From Soonwooa sp023440705 (lineage in GTDB: Bacteria; Bacteroidota; Bacteroidia; Flavobacteriales; Weeksellaceae), in NCBI GenBank assembly GCA_023440705.1, contig JAEXRP010000058.1, positions 1 through 49,782 of the forward strand: DNA of 49,782 nucleotides. The letters are read 5' to 3'. Made by a program: the position numbers and the translations under genes. Below the pieces are notes generated by a model. That model saw only the letters and a program-made list of their open reading frames with translations, was not told the DNA's origin and made no database searches. This document shows, one piece after another, positions 34,470 through 41,072 of the stretch (positions are counted from its first letter, which is position 1; the number at the start of each line of letters is the position of its first letter).

Positions 34470-35483
34470 ATGGCAATACTAGTAACCGGAGGATTAGGTT
34501 ATATTGGTTCGCACACGGTTGTAGAACTTCTTAACAATGATTTTGAAGTGATAATCGTTGACGACTTATCTAATTCTGAAAAATTTATTTTAAATAATAT
34601 TGAAGAAGTTTCGGGTAAGAAACCAATTTTTTATCCATTTGATTTAAGACGAAAAGAATTATTATCTCAAGTTTTCGAAGCGCATAATATTGAAGGTTGT
34701 ATCAATTTTGCAGCTTTTAAGGCGGTGGGCGAAAGCCAAGAAAAACCTTTGGAGTATTATGAAAACAATTTGTTTTCGTTGATTAATATTTTACAAGAGT
34801 TTAAAACTAGAAATGTTTCTAATTTCATTTTTAGTTCTTCTTGTACGGTTTACGGTCAAGCGGATCAAATGCCAATCGACGAAAATACGCCTCTCAAAAT
34901 GCCAGAAAGCGTTTACGGAAAGACCAAACAAATGGGCGAGGAGATTCTGAAAGATTTTGCTTTAGCGAATCAAAAGAAAATCACTTTGCTAAGATATTTT
35001 AATCCAATTGGTGCGCATCCATCAGCTAAGTTGGGCGAATTACCAATCGGAGTTCCAAATAACTTGGTGCCTTATGTAATGCAAACTGCAGCAAAAATTC
35101 GTGAAAAATTAAGTGTTTGGGGTGATGATTATCCAACTGAAGATGGAACAGCCGTTCGCGATTATATCTATGTTGTAGATTTGGCGAAAGCTCACGTGGC
35201 TGCGCTTAAGAAATTAATGAATTCTAAAGAAGAAACTATTATTGATATTTACAATTTAGGAACAGGAAAGGGATCTTCGGTTTTAGAAGTTGTTAAAGCT
35301 TTTGAATCGGCGAATAATGTTGATGTTCCGTATCAGATTTGTGATCGTCGTGCTGGCGATATTACAATTGCTTACGCTAACGCAGACAAAGCTGAAAATG
35401 AGCTAAATTGGAAAGCTGACACTTCACTTGAAGAAGCGCTAAGAACAACTTGGCAATGGCAAAAATACTTAGAAACAAGATAA
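34470..35483 (+). CDS. galE: UDP-glucose 4-epimerase
   Basis: A 337-residue extended short-chain dehydrogenase that interconverts UDP-glucose and UDP-galactose, and possibly the N-acetyl forms. The NAD motif is TGGLGYIGSHT (6-16). The catalytic set S123/S124, Y149 and K153 (SSSCTVYG and YGKTK) matches E. coli GalE numbering exactly. Other blocks are NFAAFKAVGES and LRYFNPIGAHPS. It follows the DegT gene by 30 nt in a likely two-gene unit that ends in a strong terminator. Whether it also acts on UDP-GalNAc, which would connect to the GH109 operon, is unknown. Confidence 0.92.
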   Translation: MAILVTGGLGYIGSHTVVELLNNDFEVIIVDDLSNSEKFILNNIEEVSGKKPIFYPFDLRRKELLSQVFEAHNIEGCINFAAFKAVGESQEKPLEYYENNLFSLINILQEFKTRNVSNFIFSSSCTVYGQADQMPIDENTPLKMPESVYGKTKQMGEEILKDFALANQKKITLLRYFNPIGAHPSAKLGELPIGVPNNLVPYVMQTAAKIREKLSVWGDDYPTEDGTAVRDYIYVVDLAKAHVAALKKLMNSKEETIIDIYNLGTGKGSSVLEVVKAFESANNVDVPYQICDRRAGDITIAYANADKAENELNWKADTSLEEALRTTWQWQKYLETR

Positions 35484-35486
35484 AAT

Positions 35487-35514
35487 AAAAAGCGATTCCT
35501 ACGAATCGCTTTTT
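35487..35514. terminator. Bidirectional terminator
   Basis: AAAAAGCGATTC (35487-35498), CTAC loop, GAATCGCTTTTT (35503-35514), a perfect 12-bp stem between galE and the convergent PNGase F-like gene. Confidence 0.88.
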
Positions 35515-35544
35515 TTATTGAGTTTTAATTTGATGGAGCTAAAA

Positions 35545-37191
35545 TTAATTTTTAATAATCTTTTGGTTGGATGTTTCACCATTTTCAAAAAGGATATTCA
35601 AGTTATAGACACCTTTATTCAATTTAGAAATATCAATTTTGTTCGATTGGTAATTATTTAATTTTTTACCATCAATACTGTATAATTCGATGTTTTTAAT
35701 TTTATCGTTTGATTGGATATTAACTTCATTTTGACTAGGATTTGGATATATGCTTACGTCTTTTTTAGAAGTTTCGCTAGTTCCTAATACAATAGTTTGT
35801 GATAAAACTGGACCAATCCACAGACTTTCTTTGTTAATATCTGTACATTTTGATTTGATGTAATTTTCATAAGTCCAATATACCGTTAAATTATTCACGC
35901 TTAGATTACTTTGGTCTGTGTCAACATAAGTTTCCAAACTTGTAGAGTAGCCACCTCTTCGTCCATATAAAACTTGCGACTGCGCAGCAGTTGGATTTGG
36001 CGTCCAGCTTAGATCATAGCTTTGATTAACCTGATTACTTAGCTTAAAATTAGTCGGACCATTACAAATAACCTCACCGTTACTAGCGTTTTGAAGATAC
36101 ATCGAAATAGGGAAGTAACCTTCATTATTGGCGAAAACAGCATCAGGAACTTTTAGTTTTATCGTATGTTGTCCCGCAGCTAGATTTCCAAGTTTTATCT
36201 CTCGATTTGGGATGGCATCTCCTGGACACCAGTTGCTGAAAGATAACCAGTTGCGTAATGTTTTTTCGGTTGAACCGTAGATGCCGTTGCCTTGTGTATT
36301 TACAACACGGAAAGGCTCACAAGACTTGCCACCTGGTTTGTATTGATGCACAAGATTATCATCAAGATAGACATAATGCTCACGTCTTACATATTCTTCA
36401 CCATTGGTATTGGCACCGTGATTGGAAGAAATTAAATGTAAAACTGCATTGTCAACAGGAGTATTTAATGTAAAATTTACTGTTCTTGTTGTAGTGCCAA
36501 CTTCGTCTGTTGAATTGTATTTGTTAAGATTTGAGCGATAAAGTAAAGGCATGAAAAAATTAGAGTTGGTCGGCGCAGAACCTGTAGATACGAATCTTAA
36601 ATTCCCTCTAAAAACATCTGTTCGGTCTGCACAACCAGCAACTTGTGTGTTAGCTGCTGCCGAATAACCATCCGCACGGAATTCAATCCAAATGTCATAA
36701 TTCTGAGTTATCGAGGTGTCGTGTAAAAGATTCGCAAGATTATCTGTTTTAAATTGATAAGGTACCGTGGTTGGCGTTTTATTTTTGTTCATAAATGGCG
36801 TGATAAAACGACCAAGTTCGATACGTTTAACATCCGTTTGCTCCCAAGTATAAGTCGTCAAACCTTTCGGAACTAAAGCTATATTAATACCAGCTAGACG
36901 ATCATAATTATCACATGCGGCGATAAGATCAACCTCGACAGAAACGCTGCTGCCAATACTTGCGATTTCTTCGGGCGTTAATTTTCTAGAAATAATATCA
37001 CGTTCATAGCCGTGAAGTCGAATGGCGCCTGTCGGAATTTGCGAATAAGCTTCAGGCGGAAGACTTTGTCCTTCACCCAAATAATGGTACATGCTGTAGA
37101 ACGGAACATCATTAAAAACTGTCACATTTTGCGCGTTTAATGATAGTCCAAGACTTAGCACAGCGATGCCAGTTAGTAGTTTTTTCTTCAT
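35545..37191 (-). CDS. PNGase F-like N-glycanase with T9SS sorting domain
   Basis: A 548-residue secreted protein with signal peptide MKKKLLTGIAVLSLGLSLNAQ. Residues 20-390 carry the two-domain fold of peptide-N-glycosidase F, which releases intact N-glycans from glycoproteins. Blocks recognisable from the Elizabethkingia enzyme are CDNYDRLAGINIA, ELGRFITPFM, GEEYVRREHYVY and NWCPGDAIPNR. The three catalytic acids align: D97, E170 and E266. It differs by an extra region (about 390-475) before the T9SS domain (SIYPNPSQNE to SNQKIIKN). A GH109 gene for GalNAc lies 8 kb away. Activity is inferred, not proven. Confidence 0.82.
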   Translation of the reverse strand: MKKKLLTGIAVLSLGLSLNAQNVTVFNDVPFYSMYHYLGEGQSLPPEAYSQIPTGAIRLHGYERDIISRKLTPEEIASIGSSVSVEVDLIAACDNYDRLAGINIALVPKGLTTYTWEQTDVKRIELGRFITPFMNKNKTPTTVPYQFKTDNLANLLHDTSITQNYDIWIEFRADGYSAAANTQVAGCADRTDVFRGNLRFVSTGSAPTNSNFFMPLLYRSNLNKYNSTDEVGTTTRTVNFTLNTPVDNAVLHLISSNHGANTNGEEYVRREHYVYLDDNLVHQYKPGGKSCEPFRVVNTQGNGIYGSTEKTLRNWLSFSNWCPGDAIPNREIKLGNLAAGQHTIKLKVPDAVFANNEGYFPISMYLQNASNGEVICNGPTNFKLSNQVNQSYDLSWTPNPTAAQSQVLYGRRGGYSTSLETYVDTDQSNLSVNNLTVYWTYENYIKSKCTDINKESLWIGPVLSQTIVLGTSETSKKDVSIYPNPSQNEVNIQSNDKIKNIELYSIDGKKLNNYQSNKIDISKLNKGVYNLNILFENGETSNQKIIKN

Positions 37192-37272
37192 ATTAGATTT
37201 AGTTGTAAAATTGAATCTAAATATAAAAAAAATACCAACGTATTTAATTTTAATTACGAAAAATAAAAAGAA

Positions 37273-37791
37273 TTAAGAAATTTCTAGATGATTTCGGTAT
37301 TCATCCCAAATGATTTTGAACCACTCCGTATAACGCTCTGGGAATTCTTCAATTTCGCGTTTTAGCTCGTCGATGGAGATGTATTTTATGTCCGCCACTT
37401 CTTCAGGATTTAGTGCAAAATCACCGTTGTATTCCCCTGTGAAAACATAGTCCAACTCATGCTCCCAAAGACCTTGTCCAACATCAGCTTTATACAAAAA
37501 ATTAAAACGCTCTGTCAACTCCGTCGAAATCCCTAATTCCTCTTGTAGACGGCGTTTTGCGGCATCTAGGTAAGATTCATTTTCACGTGGATGACTACAA
37601 CATGCGTTGGTCCATTGTAACGGCGAATGGTATTTTCCGGCGGCACGTTGTTGCAATAGCATTTCGCCTTTGTCATTAAACAAAAACACCGAAAAAGCCC
37701 GATGTAGCAAAGCATTTTCATGCGCTTGCATCTTCTCCATCAATCCCAAAACCTCGTCCTGCGGATTTACTAAAACTACGCGTTCTTCCAT
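37273..37791 (-). CDS. idi: Isopentenyl-diphosphate delta-isomerase, type 1
   Basis: A 172-residue Nudix-fold enzyme that interconverts isopentenyl and dimethylallyl diphosphate for isoprenoid (quinone, carotenoid) synthesis. The active-site cysteine motif is TNACCSHPRENES, and the metal and acid motif is WEHELDYVFTGEY. The Nudix helix is AAKRRLQEELGI. Length fits the type 1 group. A perfect -7 promoter box ends 5 nt before the start codon, so the mRNA may begin at the ATG. The PNGase F-like gene lies 81 nt downstream on the same strand. Confidence 0.94.
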   Translation of the reverse strand: MEERVVLVNPQDEVLGLMEKMQAHENALLHRAFSVFLFNDKGEMLLQQRAAGKYHSPLQWTNACCSHPRENESYLDAAKRRLQEELGISTELTERFNFLYKADVGQGLWEHELDYVFTGEYNGDFALNPEEVADIKYISIDELKREIEEFPERYTEWFKIIWDEYRNHLEIS

Positions 37792-37795
37792 ATCA

Positions 37796-37803
37796 CAAAG
37801 CTA
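37796..37803 (-). promoter_or_regulatory. -7 promoter box of idi, placed for a leaderless transcript
   Basis: TAGCTTTG on the minus strand (37803-37796) is followed by TGAT and then the ATG at 37791. With the usual 5-7 nt to the transcription start, the mRNA would begin at or beside the start codon. The -33 region is weak. Confidence 0.45.
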
Positions 37804-37826
37804 ATCAAAATTTTCAGAACATTTTT

Positions 37827-37889
37827 AGGAGCTATTCCTGCTGTCCGCCGCCTCACTCGCCGCAAGGATGCCGCTTCCATCAGGGCTAG
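37827..37889. repeat. GC-rich dispersed element
   Basis: A block of much higher GC than its AT-rich surroundings. It begins AGGAGCTATTCCTGCTGTCC, contains CGCCGCAAGGATGCCGCTTC and ends CATCAGGGCTAG. I recall closely similar blocks scattered between genes in Chryseobacterium-type genomes, with a conserved frame around a variable centre. That is memory and was not searched. The element at 49660-49782 shares short words with it (CTATCCGCT against CTGTCCGCC). Confidence 0.5.
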
Positions 37890-38373
37890 AATATTCTGCG
37901 CATTAGAAAAGTTGGTGTTTTAGATTAAAGATTTATGATTTTAGAATTATGAATCACTATTTACTAGTTACCAATCACCAATTCCAAAGCTTGATTGATG
38001 TCAATTGACTTCAGATCAGAATAGCAGATCGATACATTACACAATTTAACATTTTTAAAAAGCTAATGATTAGTGGAAATACGATGATAATTAAAGTAAC
38101 AAAAAAATGCTTTCCAATCGATATATAAAAACCATTGCGAAGCTTCTCCAGGTTTTGATTCAATGTAAAAACTGCCCATTATAAAAGTAGCAAACTGTAA
38201 TAAAATAAAATTAGGTTTGATAACAAGTATTTATTGAGGGATGTTTTGCTTAAAGCAGTGTTCAAAATTTTTTGTGTTTATAAGTTTTTTATTGTGACGT
38301 CATTTTTTTCAAGATTTTTTTTCAAGATTTTTTAAAAAAAGATTATAGCCTAAATAATTGAGGAGTGTTTAAA
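37890..38373. other. Gene-poor AT-rich intergenic region with a possible gene remnant
   Basis: No convincing gene. On the minus strand, 38163-38011 is open from a TTG for 50 codons: LNQNLEKLRNGFYISIGKHF, then a hydrophobic stretch (FVTLIIIVFPLIISFL) and a short tail. It resembles the end of a membrane protein and may be a decayed remnant. Near 38304-38333 there is a tandem 13-bp repeat containing TTTCAAGAT. Confidence 0.3.
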
Positions 38374-38410
38374 CCCAAATCAGGGACGACTTCGTCGTCC
38401 CTGATTCGGG
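38374..38410 (-). terminator. Very stable GC-rich hairpin, possible terminator of the amidase gene
   Basis: AATCAGGGACGAC (38378-38390), TTC loop, GTCGTCCCTGATT (38394-38406): a perfect 13-bp stem extended by CCC/GGG across one mismatch. It lies 64 nt beyond the amidase stop. Neither side has a clean T-run, so it may instead be a repeat-type element. Confidence 0.5.
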
Positions 38411-38474
38411 CTTATTTTATTTAAAAATAACAAAATTTCGAAACTTTCGAAACGAAACGTCATCTTTTAAAAAC

Positions 38475-39491
38475 TTATTTAGAAGGATATTTTTGCATTA
38501 AAGCTTGTAAAATAGCCCAAGTCTCCATATCCAAGATTCCGTCTGATTTTTCAGGTCGAAAATGGTACTGAAAAGCTTCTATCGTTTGCTTTGTTTGCTT
38601 GTCCCAAGCAGTTGTATTGTCAAGTTTGTATCCGAATTTATTTAACGCTGTTTGGATTTTATAAATAAATTGCGGTGTATTATATTGTGCTAAAAAATCT
38701 TCTTGTGTCGTTGTTGCTAAAAATGTAGCTTTTGTAGCATCATCGTACCACATACCAACTTGGTATTCATCATACAACTTTTTCCAAGGGAACATTGGAC
38801 CTGGATCTTGTTTTCTAGTTGGGGCAATGTCAGAGTGCGCAAGGATGTTAGTAGGAGGGATGTTGTAACGTGTTGCAATATCTTTAACAAGGCTAGCAAC
38901 TTTTTTTACTTGCTCTTCCGGAAAACCAGGGAAACTTTTTGTTCCTGTTGCATCTGCTGCCCAACCGCCATTTACGATTTCAATACCAATTGAGATGTCG
39001 TTAAGATTTTGATCATTTCTCCAATTGCTTACGCCAGCGTGATAAGCACGTTTATTTTCATCAACCAAAAGATAGATCTCGTTATCATCGTAAGAGTTTA
39101 CAAGATAATGTGCACTTACAGATTGTTGCGTCAGTACAGATACAGACTTATCATTGTCCAAAGCAGTATAGTGTAAAATGACATAGCGTTGACGAAAGTT
39201 TTGTGCAACTGCAGGAAAGTATGTTTTCACAACTTTATAATTATTAGGCTTTGCAGCAACAATTGATCCGTAACTAATCGTATTATCATTCTTTGTAATG
39301 TCCGCAATGTTCACTTTGAAGAAGTCGGCTTCTTCTTGTTTAACAGGTGGCTTTACAACTGGAGTAGTTGGACTTGTTGGTTGAATTTTGGCAACAGGCT
39401 TTGGCGTCGCTGCAACTTTTTTAGAATTATTTTGAGAACCACAAGAAACTAAAGTGATTCCTAATCCTATGACATATAATGAATTACGCAT
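38475..39491 (-). CDS. N-acetylmuramoyl-L-alanine amidase lipoprotein with peptidoglycan-binding domain
   Basis: A 338-residue lipoprotein. The signal MRNSLYVIGLGITLVSCGSQ has lipobox LVSC (cysteine 17), followed by a Pro/Thr/Lys-rich linker. The Amidase_2 domain has zinc and catalytic residues in YVILHYTALDND, RAYHAGVSNWRN, IGIEIVNGGW and ILAHSDIAPTRKQDPG. It cleaves the bond between muramic acid and the stem peptide. A helical peptidoglycan-binding domain follows (IQTALNKFGYKLDNTTAW to ETWAILQALMQKYPSK). It probably works in wall turnover or recycling in the periplasm. It is transcribed alone, divergent from the tRNA cluster. Confidence 0.92.
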   Translation of the reverse strand: MRNSLYVIGLGITLVSCGSQNNSKKVAATPKPVAKIQPTSPTTPVVKPPVKQEEADFFKVNIADITKNDNTISYGSIVAAKPNNYKVVKTYFPAVAQNFRQRYVILHYTALDNDKSVSVLTQQSVSAHYLVNSYDDNEIYLLVDENKRAYHAGVSNWRNDQNLNDISIGIEIVNGGWAADATGTKSFPGFPEEQVKKVASLVKDIATRYNIPPTNILAHSDIAPTRKQDPGPMFPWKKLYDEYQVGMWYDDATKATFLATTTQEDFLAQYNTPQFIYKIQTALNKFGYKLDNTTAWDKQTKQTIEAFQYHFRPEKSDGILDMETWAILQALMQKYPSK

Positions 39492-39521
39492 ACATGGGGC
39501 TTTTATTGTGTTTTACTGTGT

Positions 39522-39529
39522 CAAAAATA
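39522..39529 (-). promoter_or_regulatory. -7 promoter box of the amidase gene
   Basis: TATTTTTG on the minus strand, 30 nt before the start. A second identical box lies at 39550-39543. No clear -33 box. Confidence 0.4.
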
Positions 39530-39551
39530 TGAAAAAAAATTACAAAAATAA

Positions 39552-39583
39552 TTTGGTACATATTAAAAAGTGTTCTATATTTG
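39552..39583 (+). promoter_or_regulatory. Promoter of the tRNA cluster
   Basis: TTTG (39552-39555), 20 nt, TATATTTG (39576-39583) followed by CACTCGC. A full consensus match, 47 nt before tRNA-Ser. The strongest promoter in the window by sequence. Confidence 0.7.
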
Positions 39584-39630
39584 CACTCGCAATTCAGCAG
39601 TTAAACGATCATTAAAATTAAATAAAAGTA

Positions 39631-39715
39631 GGAGGGTTGCCGGAGTGGTTAACGGAGCAGTTTGCTAAACTGTCGACCCGAAAGGGTCGCGTGGGTTCGA
39701 ATCCCACACCCTCCG
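39631..39715 (+). tRNA. tRNA-Ser (GCT anticodon)
   Basis: An 85-nt gene with acceptor GGAGGGT/ACCCTCC and discriminator G. The anticodon loop is TTGCTAA, reading AGC/AGT serine codons. The long variable arm (CGACCCGAAAGGGTCG) is typical of class II tRNAs. T-arm GTGGGTTCGAATCCCAC. CCA is not encoded. Confidence 0.96.
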
Positions 39716-39731
39716 CACTTATATTATATTT

Positions 39732-39806
39732 CGGGGCGTAGCGTAGTCCGGTCATCGCGCCTGGTTTGGGACCAGGAGGTCGCAGGTTCGAATCCTGCCG
39801 CCCCGA
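39732..39806 (+). tRNA. tRNA-Pro (TGG anticodon), copy 1
   Basis: 75 nt, acceptor CGGGGCG/CGCCCCG, discriminator A. The anticodon stem-loop CTGGTTTGGGACCAG gives TGG, reading proline codons. Identical to the copy at 39965-40039. Confidence 0.96.
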
Positions 39807-39838
39807 CTTTTTAAAAATAATGAGAGTAATCTCTGGAA

Positions 39839-39912
39839 TGGTGCGTAGCTCAGCTGGATAGAGCATCTGCCTTCTAAGCAGACGGTCACAGGTTCGAATC
39901 CTGTCGCGCTCA
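39839..39912 (+). tRNA. tRNA-Arg (TCT anticodon) with an imperfect acceptor stem
   Basis: 74 nt. The D-arm, anticodon loop CTTCTAA (TCT, reading AGA) and T-arm (CACAGGTTCGAATCCTGT) are normal. The 5' acceptor strand is TGGTGCG against 3' CGCGCTC, giving a U-C mismatch at pair 1-72 plus G-U at 2-71 and 4-69. A GAGTGCG start would pair far better. The 5' end may be mutated or misread. Confidence 0.88.
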
Positions 39913-39916
39913 CAAA

Positions 39917-39947
39917 AAACTCACAACTTGTTTGTGAGTTTTTTTAT
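39917..39947 (+). terminator. Terminator inside the tRNA cluster
   Basis: AAACTCACAA (39917-39926), CTTGT loop, TTGTGAGTTT (39932-39941), then TTTTT. It ends the first transcript after tRNA-Arg, so the second tRNA-Pro must rely on read-through or an unseen promoter. Confidence 0.8.
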
Positions 39948-39964
39948 TAAAGTTTCGTTGACCT

Positions 39965-40039
39965 CGGGGCGTAGCGTAGTCCGGTCATCGCGCCTGGTTT
40001 GGGACCAGGAGGTCGCAGGTTCGAATCCTGCCGCCCCGA
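39965..40039 (+). tRNA. tRNA-Pro (TGG anticodon), copy 2
   Basis: Base-for-base identical to the copy at 39732-39806, 233 bp downstream. It has only about 17 bp between the upstream terminator and its 5' end, with no TAnnTTTG box. The flanks of the two copies are unrelated. Confidence 0.95.
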
Positions 40040-40042
40040 CGG

Positions 40043-40076
40043 AAAAGCCACTTCAATGTTGAAGTGGCTTTTTTTA
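40043..40076. terminator. Bidirectional terminator after the second tRNA-Pro
   Basis: AAAAGCCACTTCAA (40043-40056) and TTGAAGTGGCTTTT (40059-40072) form a 14-bp stem, then TTTT. It touches the stop codon of convergent cydB. Confidence 0.85.
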
Positions 40077-41072
40077 TTTCCTTCTCATCGCGTAGATTAA
40101 ATAAAACAAAAAGGGTAGGATAAAGATGGAACCAATTAAAAGCGCCCAAGCCAATGCATTAATGGTTGCTTCTGGTGCTGCGTGTTCTATCAAAGAATAG
40201 TGGTTACCGTTTCCTAATAAAACAATATCTGGATAATGTTGATACGTGGCTGCAACCAAAATTAAAACCACTTGCAACCCCGCAAATAATCGGATCGGAA
40301 GGAGTTTTCGGATTTTCATGCAATAGAAAATTAAACCCAACAAAATCGTTGCTACAACGACGGCTGCAATTCCTAAAGGCTTCGAAAATATCCACTGAAA
40401 TAATGGAATTCCAGAATAATATGCAGCTCCAAAAACCATTGCGCCTGTCAAGACCACAAGAAGCATTGCTTTTTTAGATTTCCCAATCATCATCGTTACT
40501 TCATCATCACTTCGGCTTTCTCGGATGGAAAGAATACACGCCAAATACGAACAAATCGCAATCGTGAAAAGTCCTACAGCAACTCCAAAAAGATTAAACC
40601 AACTAAAAATATAGAGATCCAAAAAGTTGGTTGCGTCAGGATTTATTGATGATGAAACAGTCGCTGCTGCAATGATTCCTAAAAAGAAAGGTGTCAACAA
40701 ACTTGCTGCATAAAATATTCTCGAGTACAAAACCTGCCATTGATCTTCTACAGCATCGTAATTCCGGAATGTAAAAGCCGTTCCACGTGCGATAATCCCT
40801 ACTAACATCAACACCAAGGGAATATGAAGATAAGTCGAAATTCCCGCGTAAATCTGTGGAAAACCTACAAATAAAACCACAATTGCAATAATCAACCACA
40901 TATGATTGGCTTCCCAAACGGGCGCAATCGCGTCGTGCATAATGTCGTGAACTTTCTTTTTCGTGTTTTTTCCAGCGAAAAGTTCAACAATTCCACCACC
41001 GAAATCCGCACCTCCAAAAACGACGTACAAACAAACGGAAAGCCATAAAAAGGCGATAACGACGTAGATCAT
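40074..41072 (-). CDS. cydB: Cytochrome bd oxidase subunit II
   Basis: A 332-residue inner-membrane protein with about eight hydrophobic helices, the second subunit of the bd-type quinol oxidase. It starts MIYVVIAFLWLSVCLYVVFG, with the conserved FGGADFGGGIVELF and APVWEANHMWLIIAIVVLFVGFP blocks. The CydB signature (WEANHVW-type) is intact. It is translated with cydA through an ATGA overlap (4 bp, 41069-41072). The subunit does not bind haem itself. Length is a little below the E. coli protein (379) and normal for this group. Confidence 0.94.
   Translation of the reverse strand: MIYVVIAFLWLSVCLYVVFGGADFGGGIVELFAGKNTKKKVHDIMHDAIAPVWEANHMWLIIAIVVLFVGFPQIYAGISTYLHIPLVLMLVGIIARGTAFTFRNYDAVEDQWQVLYSRIFYAASLLTPFFLGIIAAATVSSSINPDATNFLDLYIFSWFNLFGVAVGLFTIAICSYLACILSIRESRSDDEVTMMIGKSKKAMLLVVLTGAMVFGAAYYSGIPLFQWIFSKPLGIAAVVVATILLGLIFYCMKIRKLLPIRLFAGLQVVLILVAATYQHYPDIVLLGNGNHYSLIEHAAPEATINALAWALLIGSIFILPFLFYLIYAMRRK

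Noticed and set aside
38304..38340. Tandem TTTCAAGAT repeats as a CRISPR or phase-variable tract
   Set aside because: Only two units of about 13 bp in a T-rich stretch with no adjacent gene in phase.
39618..39866. An 82-codon minus-strand frame across the tRNA genes (contains GVGFEPTRPF and GRQDSNLRPPGPKPG)
   Set aside because: This is the classic false protein produced by reading tRNA genes backwards. The tRNAs on the other strand explain all of it.
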